A stretch of 64,000 nt of DNA from Heterostelium multicystogenum (GCA_003667245.1 RCNN01000138.1:20127-84126); one strand, 5' to 3'. Positions 37,301 through 50,142 are shown, numbered from the stretch's first letter. Translations and numbers: made by a program. The notes: a model not told the origin generated them from the letters alone.

Positions 37301-40300
37301 TAAACCTTTTATACAAAACCAACTTCGCCACCAACGCCACAACCACCACCTCTGTTAAAGCCGGCTGATTCTCCTATTAAACCAGTATATATTGTACCAA
37401 CTCATGCACCTTTGTCACCACCTCCTCCACCTCCGTTGGAACTTTTTCATGCCAGAATCACACAAAACACCTATACATGTACCATCTCCAACACCACCCC
37501 AGTTTCAACCACTTTCCCCTCCACCACCTCTTTATGAACCCGAGTTAATTAGAATCAAAAAGAAAGAACAATCACCAACAGCAGAAGAAAAATTCCAAGT
37601 TTTTTCAGATCTTTCATCTATTTCATTTCCCTCAAATGAAAGCAATGAATTCTTCAGTCCTCAATCTTTTATACTTCTAGATGAGCTTGGTTCACCGATA
37701 TCTAATATTAGCAACAGCACACCCCATGAGACAGTGGTAGCCGAAGAAATCCTCATGAAATTGGAACATATACCTCCCCCATCAACGAAAATGATGAGGT
37801 AGCTTTTATGGATAGTCCAATGACATTCATTGATGAAACAAATGATGAGAATATCAAAGACAATGCAATGCAATATAGAGAAAGATAATTTGGAAGTCAA
37901 GGATTACAATAACAACATCAACAACAATACTATTTAAAACTAATACTAATAATAATATCAATAATGAATCTATATGCTTTTCATTTGTAGATCTCTTGGT
38001 CCTGATACTGAAGATATTCAAAAAGAAAACAGTTCAACTGGTCACAAAAACAACAATCAATCTAAAGATGCCATAATGACCGAAAATACAGGAGTAATTA
38101 CATCAAAAATCTCTAATGAATTATTTAATGATGGACTGTCTGTTTATAGACCATCGTTACCACCACCAAGTAACCAAGATATTGTCGATGAAATTCGAGC
38201 CTCAATGAACCCTGTCACCATTTACAAGGAACTTTTTTACTCGAACCAAGGGGACTCAGAAAAGAAAAAAGTCTATGAAACACCTGTCTTCAAATCAGGG
38301 ATTTCCGACCTCAAAGGAATAAGCTACTGGAAACGTTTAGATGTGCAATCACAACTAAAAGTGACAAGTCGTATATTCACTCCTGCAGTGCCACACCTCC
38401 TTCGGCCCAAAGTATTTATTAGAGTTATTTAAACGATCAGAAAATCAAAAGGACAATCTGAGCGATTTACAGTTTCTAGCCAGGTTGTAGGCAATGACCA
38501 GTTCAAATTTAAGAAGCAACCCAAAGATGCATTCTCAACTCTCACAATCTACTCCTACATTTAGCTTCCTTGCAAAGCTAAATCCACACACACAGAGTGC
38601 ACAGAAAGACTTGAGTAATAATTTAAATCAGTTCCTTACCCTCTTGAGTGTAGAGTTGCATATCGACACTAGGAGTGATTTGAATCCAAACCCAGAATTT
38701 GATGGCATCAAAGCCATTATCTATTGTTGCCGAGATGAAGGTATAATTGAATCACAAACGGAAAACTATCGAGATCTCTTTGGTGTGCTGATGATCGACT
38801 CCAACATGCAGCCAGATCAGACTATCTGTAACAGATTTGGATTGGGAAGGAACTGTCAATTGCTACACGAATGAACATCAGTTTATTGAAGGCATTTTGT
38901 GAGCTGGTTCGTAGCTTTGACGTAGATATTTTGGTTGGCTATGAAATTCAAATGCTCTCGCTTGGCTACATGATTGAAAGAGCGAGATATCTAGGAATTT
39001 CACTGTGCGATGAAATCAGCAGAGTTATTTCTCCAGTAACCAATAACCAATACAACATGAAATCAGACAACTTTTTTGAAAGAGAGTTGGATCGATTTGG
39101 TTATGATCATTCCTCGGGTATCCAAATCATAGGTCGTATTGTTATTAATATATGGAGATTATTACGACATGAAATAACTATTGATATCTACACTTACCAA
39201 AATCTATGCTTTCACCGGCTTAAACGTAGAGTTCCAGAGTACTCATCACAGACACTCACTGAATGGTACAACAGTGGTTGCTATACTTGGAGAACACTTT
39301 CCTATTATCTAGAACATTGCAAAGGAAAATTTCGATCTCCTCTACAGTTTTGATATCATTGGAAGAACCAGTGAGCTAGCTAGAGTATATGGAATAGACT
39401 TTTTCAGTGTTTTATCCAGAGGATCCCATTCCGTGTTGAGTCGATGCTCCTCAGACTTACAAAGCCCGAAAACTATATTATGTACTCACCATCCAGAGAT
39501 CAAACAACCAACCACCAATGCCGGAGAGCATCCCACTTGTAATGGACCCAATTTCCAAGATGTTCAACTCACCTGTTGTGGTTCTTGACTTCCAATCACT
39601 CTATCCATCCATCATGATTGCCTACAACTATTGTTATTCTACGTGTCTTGGGAAGGTGGCTCCGACCGATGAAGCTACACATGACAAAAATCTAGGCTCC
39701 GGTAAAATCAATATTAAACCAGGACTACTCCGTTTTCTTGGAGACAATATTTCTGTCTCTCCAAACGAAGTGATGTTTACCAATGTTCAGACTCGAAAAG
39801 GATTGTTTCCTAAGCTCCTTTCTGAGGTACTTGAAACCAGAATCATGATTAAGAAGGCTATGAAGAAGCATAAAGATAACAAGAAAATTTATAATATGCT
39901 AGATGCACGTCAACTTGCCCTGAAGCTAATGGCCAATGTTTCTTTTGGTTATACAGCTGCCACATTTTCTGGAAGAATGTCATGTATTGAGATTGCAGAT
40001 AGTATTGTCCAAACTGCTCGAGAAACTCTTGAGGCAGCAATCAGAATAACCGAAACTTCCAGAGAGTGGAGGGCAAAAGTAATTTATGGAGATACAGACA
40101 GTCTTTTTGTGCTTCTTCCAGGTGTTTCAAGAGAGGAAGCATTTGTGATTGGACAGAAAATTGCAGATAAAGTGACATCGATGAATCCACGCCCCGTCAA
40201 ACCTGATTTTTTGAAAAAGTATATCATCCTACTCTACTTGCAAACAAAAAGCGCTATGTCGGCTACAAGTATGAAAATCCAACTCAGAAAGTTCCAATTT

Positions 40301-41289
40301 TCGATGCCAAAGGTATTGAAACTGTTCGAAGAGATCAATGCAAACTTGTTTCGAAAATCATGGAAAAATCAATACGAATCCTCTTTGAAAAGAAGGATCT
40401 CTCATTGGTGAAATCATATATCACTAGACAGTGGCAAAAGATATTCCAGGAGCGTGTATCACTCAAGGATTTTATCTTCGCCAAAGCAGTAAAGTTTGGC
40501 AACTATTCAACGAATGGCCCACTACCCGCTGCGGCTCAACTTGCACAGAGAATAATGGAAAAGGATCCAAGAGGTGAGCCAAGGTATGGAGAGCGTGTCA
40601 GGTATGTCGTTGTATATGGGACTCCCAACTCGAGGTTGTGCGATCTTGTCGTTACACCTCACGAGTACATGACAAAAAAGACCCTGAAAATCAACATTTT
40701 TTATTATATAAACAAACAGATTATTCCAGCAATGGACAGAATTTTGAAACTGGTTGGTATCAATATTCACAAGTGGTTTGCTGCTTTCCCAAAGCAATAT
40801 ATAACTACACCTAATCAGAGAATCAACCTTTTCTTCAATAACAATCACCATCTTGGGCATGAACAACAACAAAAGTTTGATTGCAAATCAACAACAAAAT
40901 ACTGATCAACACCAGATTCAACAGTATACCATCGATCAGTTTTACTTCAGCAAGAATTGCTTTATCTGTGGATTTAATATTTCATTCCAATCAACAGTCA
41001 ACGATAATACAATAATATCAACTTACCATTGTGCGAAAGTTGTTCACAAGATAAGCAAACACAATTCTACATACTTATCAGCAGAATGAATCAAATCGAA
41101 CTCCAAAAGAATAGAATCGTTGAAATATGTCATACCTGTATTGGACAACAACAATATTCAGAAGATATCGAGTGTCAATCTTTGGATTGCGATACCTTTT
41201 ACGAAAGAATTAAACTTTTGAATCTTTACAGGAAATATGAACATTTGGTATCAAAGCACACTGGACAACCAACCAAAATAAATAAATAA
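34372..41289 (+). CDS. rev3: DNA polymerase zeta catalytic subunit (Rev3)
   Basis: B-family translesion polymerase. The N-terminal Rev3 block FSIRIVDIDYYLSKP, VPIVRVFGSTPAGQKACLHL, RLVRGRPFYGYYP, EAHIPFMLQVFLDYNLAGM matches the family order and is followed by TTCELEVDGD and IWNDEIERRKN. The middle is about 800 residues of low complexity (acidic, Asn, Ser and Pro-rich). The catalytic half has LSVELHIDTRSDLNPNPEFD, VRSFDVDILVGYEIQM, DFQSLYPSIMIAYNYC (39.59 kb), VRKGLF-like TRKGLFPKLL, LKLMANVSFGYTAATFSGR, VIYGDTDSLF (40.08 kb) and KDFIFAKAVKFGNYS. The C-terminal metal site has CFICG...CESC and CHTC...C...C pairs as in Rev3 (Fe-S/Zn). Clear introns: 34807-34871, 35374-35433, about 35070-35150 and one ending at 37989. 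At least ten frame changes occur (e.g. extra C at 34740). Start is uncertain: ATG 34372 (MYNNDDSMLNECD) or 34354. Confidence 0.92.
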
Positions 41290-41439
41290 TTAAAACGATT
41301 CTATTTTAAAATTTCTACAACTAGTATTAACCACACACAGAGAAATTATTAAATAATATTGGAAAAGGTTTATTTATCATGGATTCCAATTGTATTTTAT
41401 AAATCTTAAGGCATTTGAATTTGTTAATAAGTATTTGAA

Positions 41440-41979
41440 ATGACTAGTGATATGTCCAAATCAATTAAAATATTAAACATTGTACTTTTTTACTTTATAT
41501 TATTTTTTTTTCCAATTTGGAGATGGAGCATTATTTGAAATAAATGATGGATCAACTCACTACAATCTTACAATAGAAATCAAAGACCCAGAAAAACATT
41601 AATCATGCTAGATCATTATTGATGGGTCTTACAAAAGAAAGACCTTATTTTATTATGCGAGATCGTCGAATCATCAAAAACCAAATCAATATTTAAATAT
41701 GAAGTAGACCCCTATACATTATCATTCAAAGAAGAAGTTCCTTTTTATGATGTACATAATAATCCTTGTGACTTTATAATGGAATTTCTGATGGCACACC
41801 ATGGTCATGATGATATCAGAGTATGCAGAGGTGAAAATGTAAGTTATCCACTATTGTTTTTTTAAGAAAAATTAGTTAATAATAGAAAATAGAATGTAAA
41901 AAGATGTTATTGGTGTCCTTCTAAATACAGATTTGTAAGAGAAATTACAATAGATACACCTATTGTCAAAAGTAAATAA
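41440..41979 (+). CDS. Unrecognised small secreted protein, Cys-containing, frame-broken
   Basis: Met codons at 41440 and 41452 open a hydrophobic signal-like segment (MSKSIKILNIVLFYFILFF). A shift in the T9 run 41503-41511 leads to QFGDGALFEINDGSTHYNLT, then EIKDPEK and, after another shift and an in-frame TGA near 41618, LCEIVESSKTKSIFKYEVDP, LSFKEEVPFYDVHNNPCDF, MEFLMAHHGHDD. A clean GT...AG intron (41839-41892) joins in phase to VKRCYWCPSKYRFVREIT and a stop at 41977-41979. The result is about 175 residues with a CYWCP motif. I know no family for it. Coding character, signal peptide and correct splice phase argue for a real or recently broken gene. It follows rev3 on the same strand. Confidence 0.5.
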
Positions 41980-42590
41980 ATAATAGAGCACTGTTAGTCC
42001 TAATTTGTTTTTAAAATTGAAATTTTTCAAAAGTTAAAACAATAGATATTCTATCAATTTTAACTTGTGTCTTTCTGATTCATCTTTTTTGACATTTCTA
42101 CCTACATGGACAAACTTTATACTCCTAGTGTTACTATGAACTTAAAAATAAACTCTTAACTCTGATCTAATTTAGACTAAATTTTATAATTAAGAGATCA
42201 TTGATTTCCTTCATGAAGACAAAGACTGGACCAAATCAAATTCCATTGAATTAACATTGAAGTTCAACTCACATGTAATTTAACACGATATAAATATTGA
42301 TTTTCAAGTATTTCCATATACACATATATAACAGACGTCACCCAATAGACTTTAGAATTTATCCAAATCTTCATTGTGAACTTAAATGTTTAAACAAACT
42401 AAGTTGATAATAATGTAGGTTGTGATAAACAACTGATGATCATATTAGATTAGTGATGACTGTGTATAATAAATTAGAAACAAACAAAAAGTAAAGGTTA
42501 ATATTTTATTAAGAATGATTTTGGAAACAGGTTTTCATGGATAAATGAGGTCTATTGATCATATTGTATCTCTATAGTTGTTAAGACTCC
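41980..42590. other. Convergent intergenic region
   Basis: Between the two small unrecognised genes. A/T-rich, no gene or RNA recognised. Confidence 0.45.
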
Positions 42591-43162
42591 TGAATGGAAC
42601 TTGTCAAAGGAAGTTTGTCCTTGTCTAATTCTTTTAAGGGAAATGGGGATATTTTTTGTAACCATGAACTATTTCGAATCTTTGCCAATCCTTCTTCCAG
42701 GTATTATCACGGAATGTAGATTCATTCTGTCCATCGGGGGATAGACGGATGACCAAACCATAGCCTGGTTGATAGATAAAACATAGTTATTACCATTCTC
42801 TTGGATTGGTAACATTTGAGTCCATCCAGCATCCCATTGGTCCTCCCACAAAGTGATTCCATCATCAATATATTTTGCAAGACCATCAGAGTAATGTAAT
42901 AAAATGATTCTAGAATCAAATTTAATTTTATTTTTAAGTACTCTAATCATTTAATATATATATCTATTCCTATAGCTTTATAACTAAGATTTTTGTCAAG
43001 TGCTCCAATAAAAAACCTTCGTTTTTAGGATTGGGTTATCTAAACACACTGTTATATCTCTATTCTATCTAATATATTCATAAAATTTATCTTTAGAGTC
43101 AATGGATCTGATTCAATACGCCAGCAGTAGGTAGGATCTACTCCCACTAAAGTTTTGACCAT
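42591..43162 (-). CDS. Unrecognised protein, about 190 residues, frame-broken
   Basis: From an ATG at 43162 (coding strand): MVKTLVGVDPTYCWRIESDP, LTLKINFMNILDRIE; then after shifts GFFIGALDKNLSYKAIGIDI, IRVLKNKIKFDSRIILLHYS, DGLAKYIDDGITLWEDQWDA, GWTQMLPIQENGNNYVLSIN, QAMVWSSVYPPMDRMNLHSV, IIPGRRIGKDS, ending SSWLQKISPFPLKELDKDKL and a stop at 42591-42593. The 94-codon block 42669-42950 is uninterrupted. Alternating hydrophobic strands and many aromatic residues suggest a compact beta-sandwich such as a carbohydrate-binding module, but I recognise no specific family. Frame changes fall near 43060, 42955 and 42670. It reads toward the small secreted gene on the other strand. Confidence 0.5.
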
Positions 43163-43530
43163 TTTTTATTGAGAAACAAATCAATTTAACCACCCTCTGA
43201 TGGTCTCTGTTTGATCACACAAGGTGCCTTGAATTTTTTCAGACCATTTCAAAAATAAATCAAAATTATTGGTCCCAAATTAAAAATTCAAGTTGTGGAG
43301 CCACAATTTAATTTTATAGTAAGAGGTTTTTAAAAATTTAAGTTCAAAAAAAAATCATCTTGTTCTTGCACTGCATTCGAATGCACTACTCCTTGTACAT
43401 TATCATTGTATAGTTTGATAGATTGTTAGTTAATCCTGTTTTTTTAACTGTATTTATTACCTTATTATTTATTATTCTTTTATAACTATTATTTATATAA
43501 AAATATATATATACAAATAAAACTATTCAT
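43163..43530. other. Divergent intergenic region
   Basis: 368 bp between the unrecognised minus-strand gene and the PARP-like gene. Poly-A/T tracts near 43345 and an AT-rich block with AAATATATATATAC just before the PARP-like start. Confidence 0.5.
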
Positions 43531-46500
43531 ATGAAAATTTCAATACCACAAGACATCTCAGTTGAGTTGTTCTTTAGGAAGATACCAACACCAGAGAACG
43601 ACGATGAAGTCAATGTAATTGCCATAGATATCCCAAAGAACACTGATCCCTCGTCCTGGCAACATTCCTCATGCAAAAGAATGACGTGAATATCAGAGAT
43701 GCCCATTCTATTGAAAATGGAGTTCAGTTTACCGTTTCAAAAGTTGATTACCAAAACTCTGACTCAAAATACAATTCTTTTATAAAAACAACCCTGTATG
43801 CTTGTCATCGACACTTCGCATTGCATTGTTCGACCTAATATATATTAACATTTCGTAACACTAGATCATATTCAAATGCACACCTACTCTCGTTACACTT
43901 GTAATGAAAGGTCTCAAGCCTACCACTGAGATCGAAAAGATTAGAAATCACTTTTTGACTGTCTTTGATGTTGAATTTAAAAGTATTTCAAAAAATGGTG
44001 ACACCGCTGAAGTTACCATGAGTCAAGAGCACTATGATTACTTAACTAGTCAAACAAAAATACGATTTGAAGGTGCATACATTTCTTTATCTGATTTTCA
44101 GTCCAAGTCCGAGTTTAACTACATGGTAACCAGCGGTCAAACCATAAACACTGAAAAGATAAACATTGACAAAGTTCCTACTATTCTTACTAACACCTAT
44201 AGTGGAATTCAAGTGTGCACGATTAAAATCATTGACAAGAAAGCTGCCTTGCTGAAAATTACATGCAATGATTTGGATCAATTCAACACTCTACTAAATG
44301 AAGATGGGTACTTAGTTACTCTTGGAAGAATGACTATCAATATCTTTCAATATCAAAACAAACTATTCTATTCGATTCCAATACAAAACTCACCAAACAA
44401 AGCCTCTTGGACATTCTTTTCAAATATGGCTACAAACCAAACAACAAAGAGATACTCTTTAAAGATGGTCTTTCAGGTACCTTGACACCAGATTCATCTG
44501 AGATCAGAGATAAACTTCTTAATTTGAAATCAGATGTTTCTGAATACGATGATATCGATCATAAATCTGTTACAAATGAATCATTGACTAAGCATGTTTC
44601 ATTTAAACTTACTCAACATTGTGATACCATTGATAAATTAATAGATATACTAAAAACAATGGGAATCTCTATGCTGTACAGACCAATTCAAAAAGGACTA
44701 TTTGTTTATGTTGAGCTGAAAACAAATGAAGCTAATTATTTGATTAGTAAATACTCATCAGAATTTAATAACTATTCCCTAACAGATGCTTATGATAACA
44801 TAGTAAGTTTTCCTATTATTATATTACTAAAACCCATTTGACTGACGTGTTTATAGATTAAAGTCAATGCCATCAATGAGAATGTGCCAGAGTTTCTTGT
44901 GTATCTCTTCCCTTCTAGTCCAATCCCTGATAGCACTTTATTTAACTATATTGATTCTTTAAAAGGTTTGAAATTTGAAAGAGTTGGCCAACACTTTAAG
45001 TTTTGGATGTCTACGGAGAACGATATGAATCAATTACTTTTAGATGGGTTCATTCAACATGAATCCTATAAATTCTGGGTCTTTGACTCATGTATTCAAC
45101 GCGAAATCATCTCCCAAGAATTTAAGATATCTAAGGTTCATTATGAATTCTTCAAGAGAATCAAGCATGAATGCTCTGTTTTAATGCTAAAGTATACCAT
45201 TGATTTTGAAATCAAAGATAATTCAACCAACTGCTACGTCTTATTCTCTTCACCAAATCCAATGGACGAAGGAATCCAAATTTTCAAATCACATTTACAA
45301 TCTCACTTTTTAGAGATGGATGAAAGTTTACCGCCTTGCCAACAAACAAACTTTCTAATAGATTATATCTCCTATCTATTCAAAGAAAAAGAATCTCGAT
45401 TCGATATTCTGAAAGGAGATGATGACAATTATAGAGTAGTGGCATTTGGTCCAATTAAGGAAATTAATGAAATCAGAAATGTAATTACTCAAATCAATGT
45501 TAAACTTCTTTCTTTGAACAGTGATGAAATTCAAGTGATCAAACAGAACATTGCTCATCTTTCACTACCCGATGTTAAATTCAAGATAAACATGCATGTT
45601 AACCCATCAATTATTGCAATTGGAAAGAAAGAGGATGTCGATAAACTATTTGAAAGAATCAAAATTCTTCTTAAACGAAGTTCCTCTGAAAAACTATATT
45701 TCTCAAATCACGAATACTACTTCTTCTGGAAACTTGTTAGTGGTTCTGAATGCTTTAGACAGTGTATCTATGAATGGAACAAAACATTCGATGGCAAATG
45801 GGTATTGACATTGAATGGAGAGGAGTTCAATATTGAACAAACAAAGAAGATTGTTGAAACTATGAAGTCAAATATTTATATTATCATGACAACAAACAAA
45901 AAGTTTTCAATTGACGCATCGATTCAACTAGAAGTTTATTTAAATAGATACTTTGACAACAATAGTAACATTGGATATTATATGGAAACTAACGATCATA
46001 GATCTTTTCGCATCTCATTTTATGGAAACAACCAACTTAAACCTAACTCCGAATTGATCACTGATTTTACCAAAATGAAGGAAGGTGAATCATTTGAAAT
46101 AATGGCAACTCAAGGTCAATATAGACAGATTTCAGAAAAACTGGAACATGAGGAGTCAACGAACGCTTCATTCCATGCCGATAGTATTGTAGTTAATGGC
46201 CTCTGGCAACACTCAATTGACGCTTTGGTTTCCAAGATCAAAACTCTGTTGGATTTATCTGAAACCTCTGAAATCATCAAAATAAGCAACAAATATGAAT
46301 TTCAACATCTACTCAAGGATGAAATTAAAAGGAGAGCTTATGAGAGAGACTTTGGTGTTGAAATAGACTATACTCCCAGAATATTGTGATCAAAGGAAGC
46401 TCAAAGAGTATCAACTGTGCTATCGAAAATTTAAGAAACAAAGCTAAAGATATAGATTACAAACAATACACTGTATCACACCATATTGTAGGCGACCATG

Positions 46501-49134
46501 TTTTCAAAAACTTTTTGATCAATCTTCAAAGACAATATGATATCTCTATAGTTGAAGATGGAACCTCATTTACTATTTATAAGCAAGGCGCAGTTAGATG
46601 GTCGGATATTGATGAAGAGTTCAATTCAATAGAACCAAGTGAGATATTGTACCCAGAGGATCATACTGTGCCTGATTTGAAACTCTTAGATAACTTTGGT
46701 CTAATCAAGTTGGAATACCAATATGGAAAATATCATATCATAGGAAGAAACGCTAATCAAGTTCGAGATGTGATTGCAATTTTAGACAAAATGATCAAGG
46801 ACAATGATATGAAGAGTATTAAAATAGATATGCCTTCTGGAGTATTGATGCATTATGTTAAGCAAAATGAAACTCTTCAACAATTCTTTAATTCTTCGTA
46901 TCCTAAAATCCAACTCAATTTCAGAGACACTTCGATAGGTCTAACAGGTCCAAATCATCTATTGGAGAAGGCATTCCAAGAATTGACAGAAAAAATAACA
47001 GAGATCAGGAAATCTTTGATATCTAGGAAATTATTACACCAACTCCCTACATTGCTTGCTAGAGAGGTTCTTAAACTCGATTTCTGTGTAAAATTCCAAC
47101 AGGAGTATGGTATTTATATCACTGACGAAGATGACGAATGCCAATTCAATCCAGTTTCATTAGTAATCGAAAATAACAACCAAAAATCAAGATATTGTAA
47201 TAATCGCAACTTTTCTAACTTAAACTCAAAGATTATGGTTCACTCAACATTAATTGAGGTTGAAAAGAAAGACATATTATCTTGTGGAACAGAAGTTATT
47301 GTCAATGCAGCCAATGATGTACTATTTCATGCTGGTGGAATTGCAGCAGCAATTTCGAGAGCAGCGGGTCCTAGATTTCAAGTAGAATCAACTTCCTATA
47401 TTAACAAATATGGTCCTCTTAAACCTGGAGAATCTGTTGAAATATCTGCTCATGGGCTAACTAAATACGGAATCAAAACAGTTATCAATACCGTTGCTCC
47501 AATATGGTCAAACTATTCTCCAAATCAAGCAATATCACTAGTTAAAGAAGCCATTACTTCGACTCTACATCTTGCAACAAAAGGAAGATACCATTCAATT
47601 TCAATTCCGGTCATTGGATCCGGTATTTATGGAATACCCAAAGATATTGCTGCTCAGTCTATTGTTTCCTCAATCATTGAATTTGTAAATAATTACCAAA
47701 CATCTTCTTTGAAGCATATCAAAATTATTGATATCAACGATGAATGTATTCTTCAAATTAAACTATACCTATCTCAATGTAATAACAACCAAATCAACTC
47801 AAACAACAAAACTACAACAACCAAACCTATAACAACTCAAAATCATTGGAACAAAGAAATCTTCAGTCAAATGATATTTCCATAGGTTACCAAGTAAGTA
47901 TCCGTTCATTTTTTCCAGAAACTTCTATTAATTATTATAATTCAATTTATTCAAGTGGGAATGGAGAGAAAATGATGGTAGATTTATAAAATTTTGACCC
48001 TGATCAAAATTATCAAATAGAATCAGCTTACCAACAAGGTGTAAAGAAATTTATTTTAAGCAAGGGCGTCAATGAGCTATCGTACGAAATTGATTTTCAA
48101 CGTATGACTGAAGTCAATTTGAAATATCAAACAAACTATCGACAAATCAAACGCAAAAAAATGGATATCGATTTAAACTTTGAAACTGACACTTCCACTC
48201 CTTATTTGGCATCTAATCATTCGAATGTCGATAAAGATCTAAAAAACATAGTACTATGGTCAACAAACCTAAATCCAACCACATCAAGAAACAAATTGAT
48301 AACTAGCATAGAGGCCTCCATATACCACCAAATTACAATATTCTTTAGTTCTAAACTGTTCAAACTCCAAAAAGAAAAGATTACCGAGATCATCAAATCA
48401 AATTTCTGTGAACTTAGAAATCCAACTGATGATTCTATTGATATCTATGGCCCATTTATCTATACCTCAAGTGTAGAAAAACAAATATTGATGCTTGAAG
48501 GACAGGTATCCTCTTTCAAAATGGAATATCCTTGGGATATAAGTGATAATGTTGAAAGACTGGTCGAAATTCCCTTATCATCACAAGAAGGCAAAATGGT
48601 GAATGATTATTTCCACAAGACTTTGAAAGCCCCCCACAAAATCGAAAAGATTGAGAAAGTCCAAAACAATGAAAGTTGGTCAAGATACTATAACAAAGCC
48701 AAGGCATTAACAAGGAGGTTAGATCCATCTGTATCATTTAGTGCCCATTCATTGAACAAGTATGAACAATTTTTATTCCACGGAACTAGAAAATCGAACC
48801 ATCAAAAATCTACAATGATGCCCATGCATTTGATTTAAGATTTTGCAATGGTGGTGCATGGGGCATAGCAGCATACTTTGCAGTCAATGCTTCATATTCG
48901 ATCTCATATGTATACAATTTAAATAATGGAAAATATCAATTTTTCTTAGCACGTGTCATGGTTGGAGATTATATTGTGCTTCAATCCGATGGTTCACTCA
49001 GAAGACCTCCCCAAAAAGGCCCTGATGCCAATGGAGTTATGACATACTACGACAGTGTCGGCAGCGGAACCACTTTTATGATATACGAGACTGATAGGGC
49101 ATACCCAGCCTATTTAATCACATTAACTAAATAA
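43531..49134 (+). CDS. PARP14-like macro-WWE-ADP-ribosyltransferase
   Basis: A protein of about 1,800 residues predicted to read and write ADP-ribose. From ATG 43531 (MKISIPQDISVELFFRK) some 1,200 residues of alternating beta/alpha sequence follow without a named domain; in PARP14 this position holds RRM and KH-like repeats. A macro domain lies at about 47250-47780 (VIVNAANDVLFHAGGIAAAI, IPVIGSGIYGIP). After an intron (47895-47955) comes a WWE domain (YQWEWRENDGRFINFDPD, QIESAYQQG, YEIDFQRMTEVNLKYQ). The ART domain ends the protein: FLFHGTRKSNPSKIY, DLRFCNGGAWGIAAYFAVNA, FLARVMVGDY, YDSVGSG, FMIYETDRAYPAYLI. Triad His (HGT) and Tyr (AAYFA) are present; the usual Glu position aligns with Thr (TTFMIY), so mono-ART or inactive. 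Introns also at 43796-43864 and 44803-44856. One-base gaps or extras near 43648, 44405, 46393, 47990 and 48797. D. discoideum has comparable pART genes; the orthologue is not assigned. Confidence 0.9.
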
Positions 49135-49362
49135 ATAGGACATAGTTTTTTCATTTTTAATTGATCAATTTATTATCCATAATTGCATATTATCTGGATG
49201 TGAAATAATTAATTATGCAACAAATTTTTGAAAGTTTGAAGTCAACCAAAAGATATAAATTAATTTAAAAAAACTAAAAATTAAAGAAAATCGAAATAAT
49301 CGAAAGTTGTTTTGAAAAATTAATTTAGTTGTTAATTATTTATTACACTATAGTGATAAAAG

Positions 49363-50142
49363 ATGTCAGAAGCAGAAGTAATAGAGAACATCAAGAAGAT
49401 TCAATCAGAGATTGACGCAATCAGTGAAGAGACCAAGAAGAAAGTCTTTGCCATTGAAAAGAACTATGCTAATCAATTGCAAATTGAATACAATAAAAGA
49501 GACAGCATGATTGCCAAGTCAGAAGTACCTATGTTCTGGGGTACCGTCCTTTCACGTGGTCTCATCGATATGTTTGATACATATGATCAACAGATCATTG
49601 AATACATCGAGGACTTCACTGCTGGTTCAGAGTTCGCTGACGATGACTTTATACATAAGAAAGTTACCTTCAAATTCAAAGAAAACCCATTCTTCAACAA
49701 CAAAGAGCTTACAAGAACCATCTCAATGAACACCAAAGACTCTACTGCTGAATTCAAAATTTCACCTGCCGTCATTGATTGGAAAGATTCTTCCAAGACA
49801 ACCGAAAAATCAGATGTAAGAATCATTGATTCGTTTACAATAGCAATAATCTAACTAACCACCATTTGCTCACAGAACAAGAAAAGAAAGAATCAATCAA
49901 ATGTTAAAGAAAACAGTTTCATATTAAAACTATTACAAACAACCCATGATGATGTTGAATGGATGGAAGAGTTAATCAAAATGTATCAAGATCCATTTAG
50001 TACTTTAATTGATGATGAAGAAGAAGAGGAAGGTGGTTTTGATTTTGGTGAAGAAGAATATGAAGAAAACGAAGATGAAGTCGAAGTTGAAGTTGAAGAG
50101 GAAGTTAAGAAACCAAAGAAACAATCAAAGAAAAAAAATTAA
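49363..50142 (+). CDS. SET/NAP-family histone chaperone
   Basis: Nuclear histone chaperone of the SET/TAF-I (NAP) family, acting in chromatin assembly and inhibition of histone acetylation. Two exons (49363-49815, 49876-50142), clean frame, 239 residues. Start MSEAEVIENIKKIQSEIDAI begins the long dimerisation helix. The NAP fold continues with VPMFWGTVLSRGLIDMFDTY, KVTFKFKENPFFNN, AEFKISPAVIDWKDSS, NSFILKLLQTTHDDVEWMEE. The C-terminus is the family's acidic tail (DDEEEEEGGFDFGEEEY, VEVEVEEEVKK) ending in a short basic stretch (PKKQSKKKN) that could act as a nuclear signal. Length and layout match SET, not the longer NAP1. No defects were seen. Confidence 0.93.
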
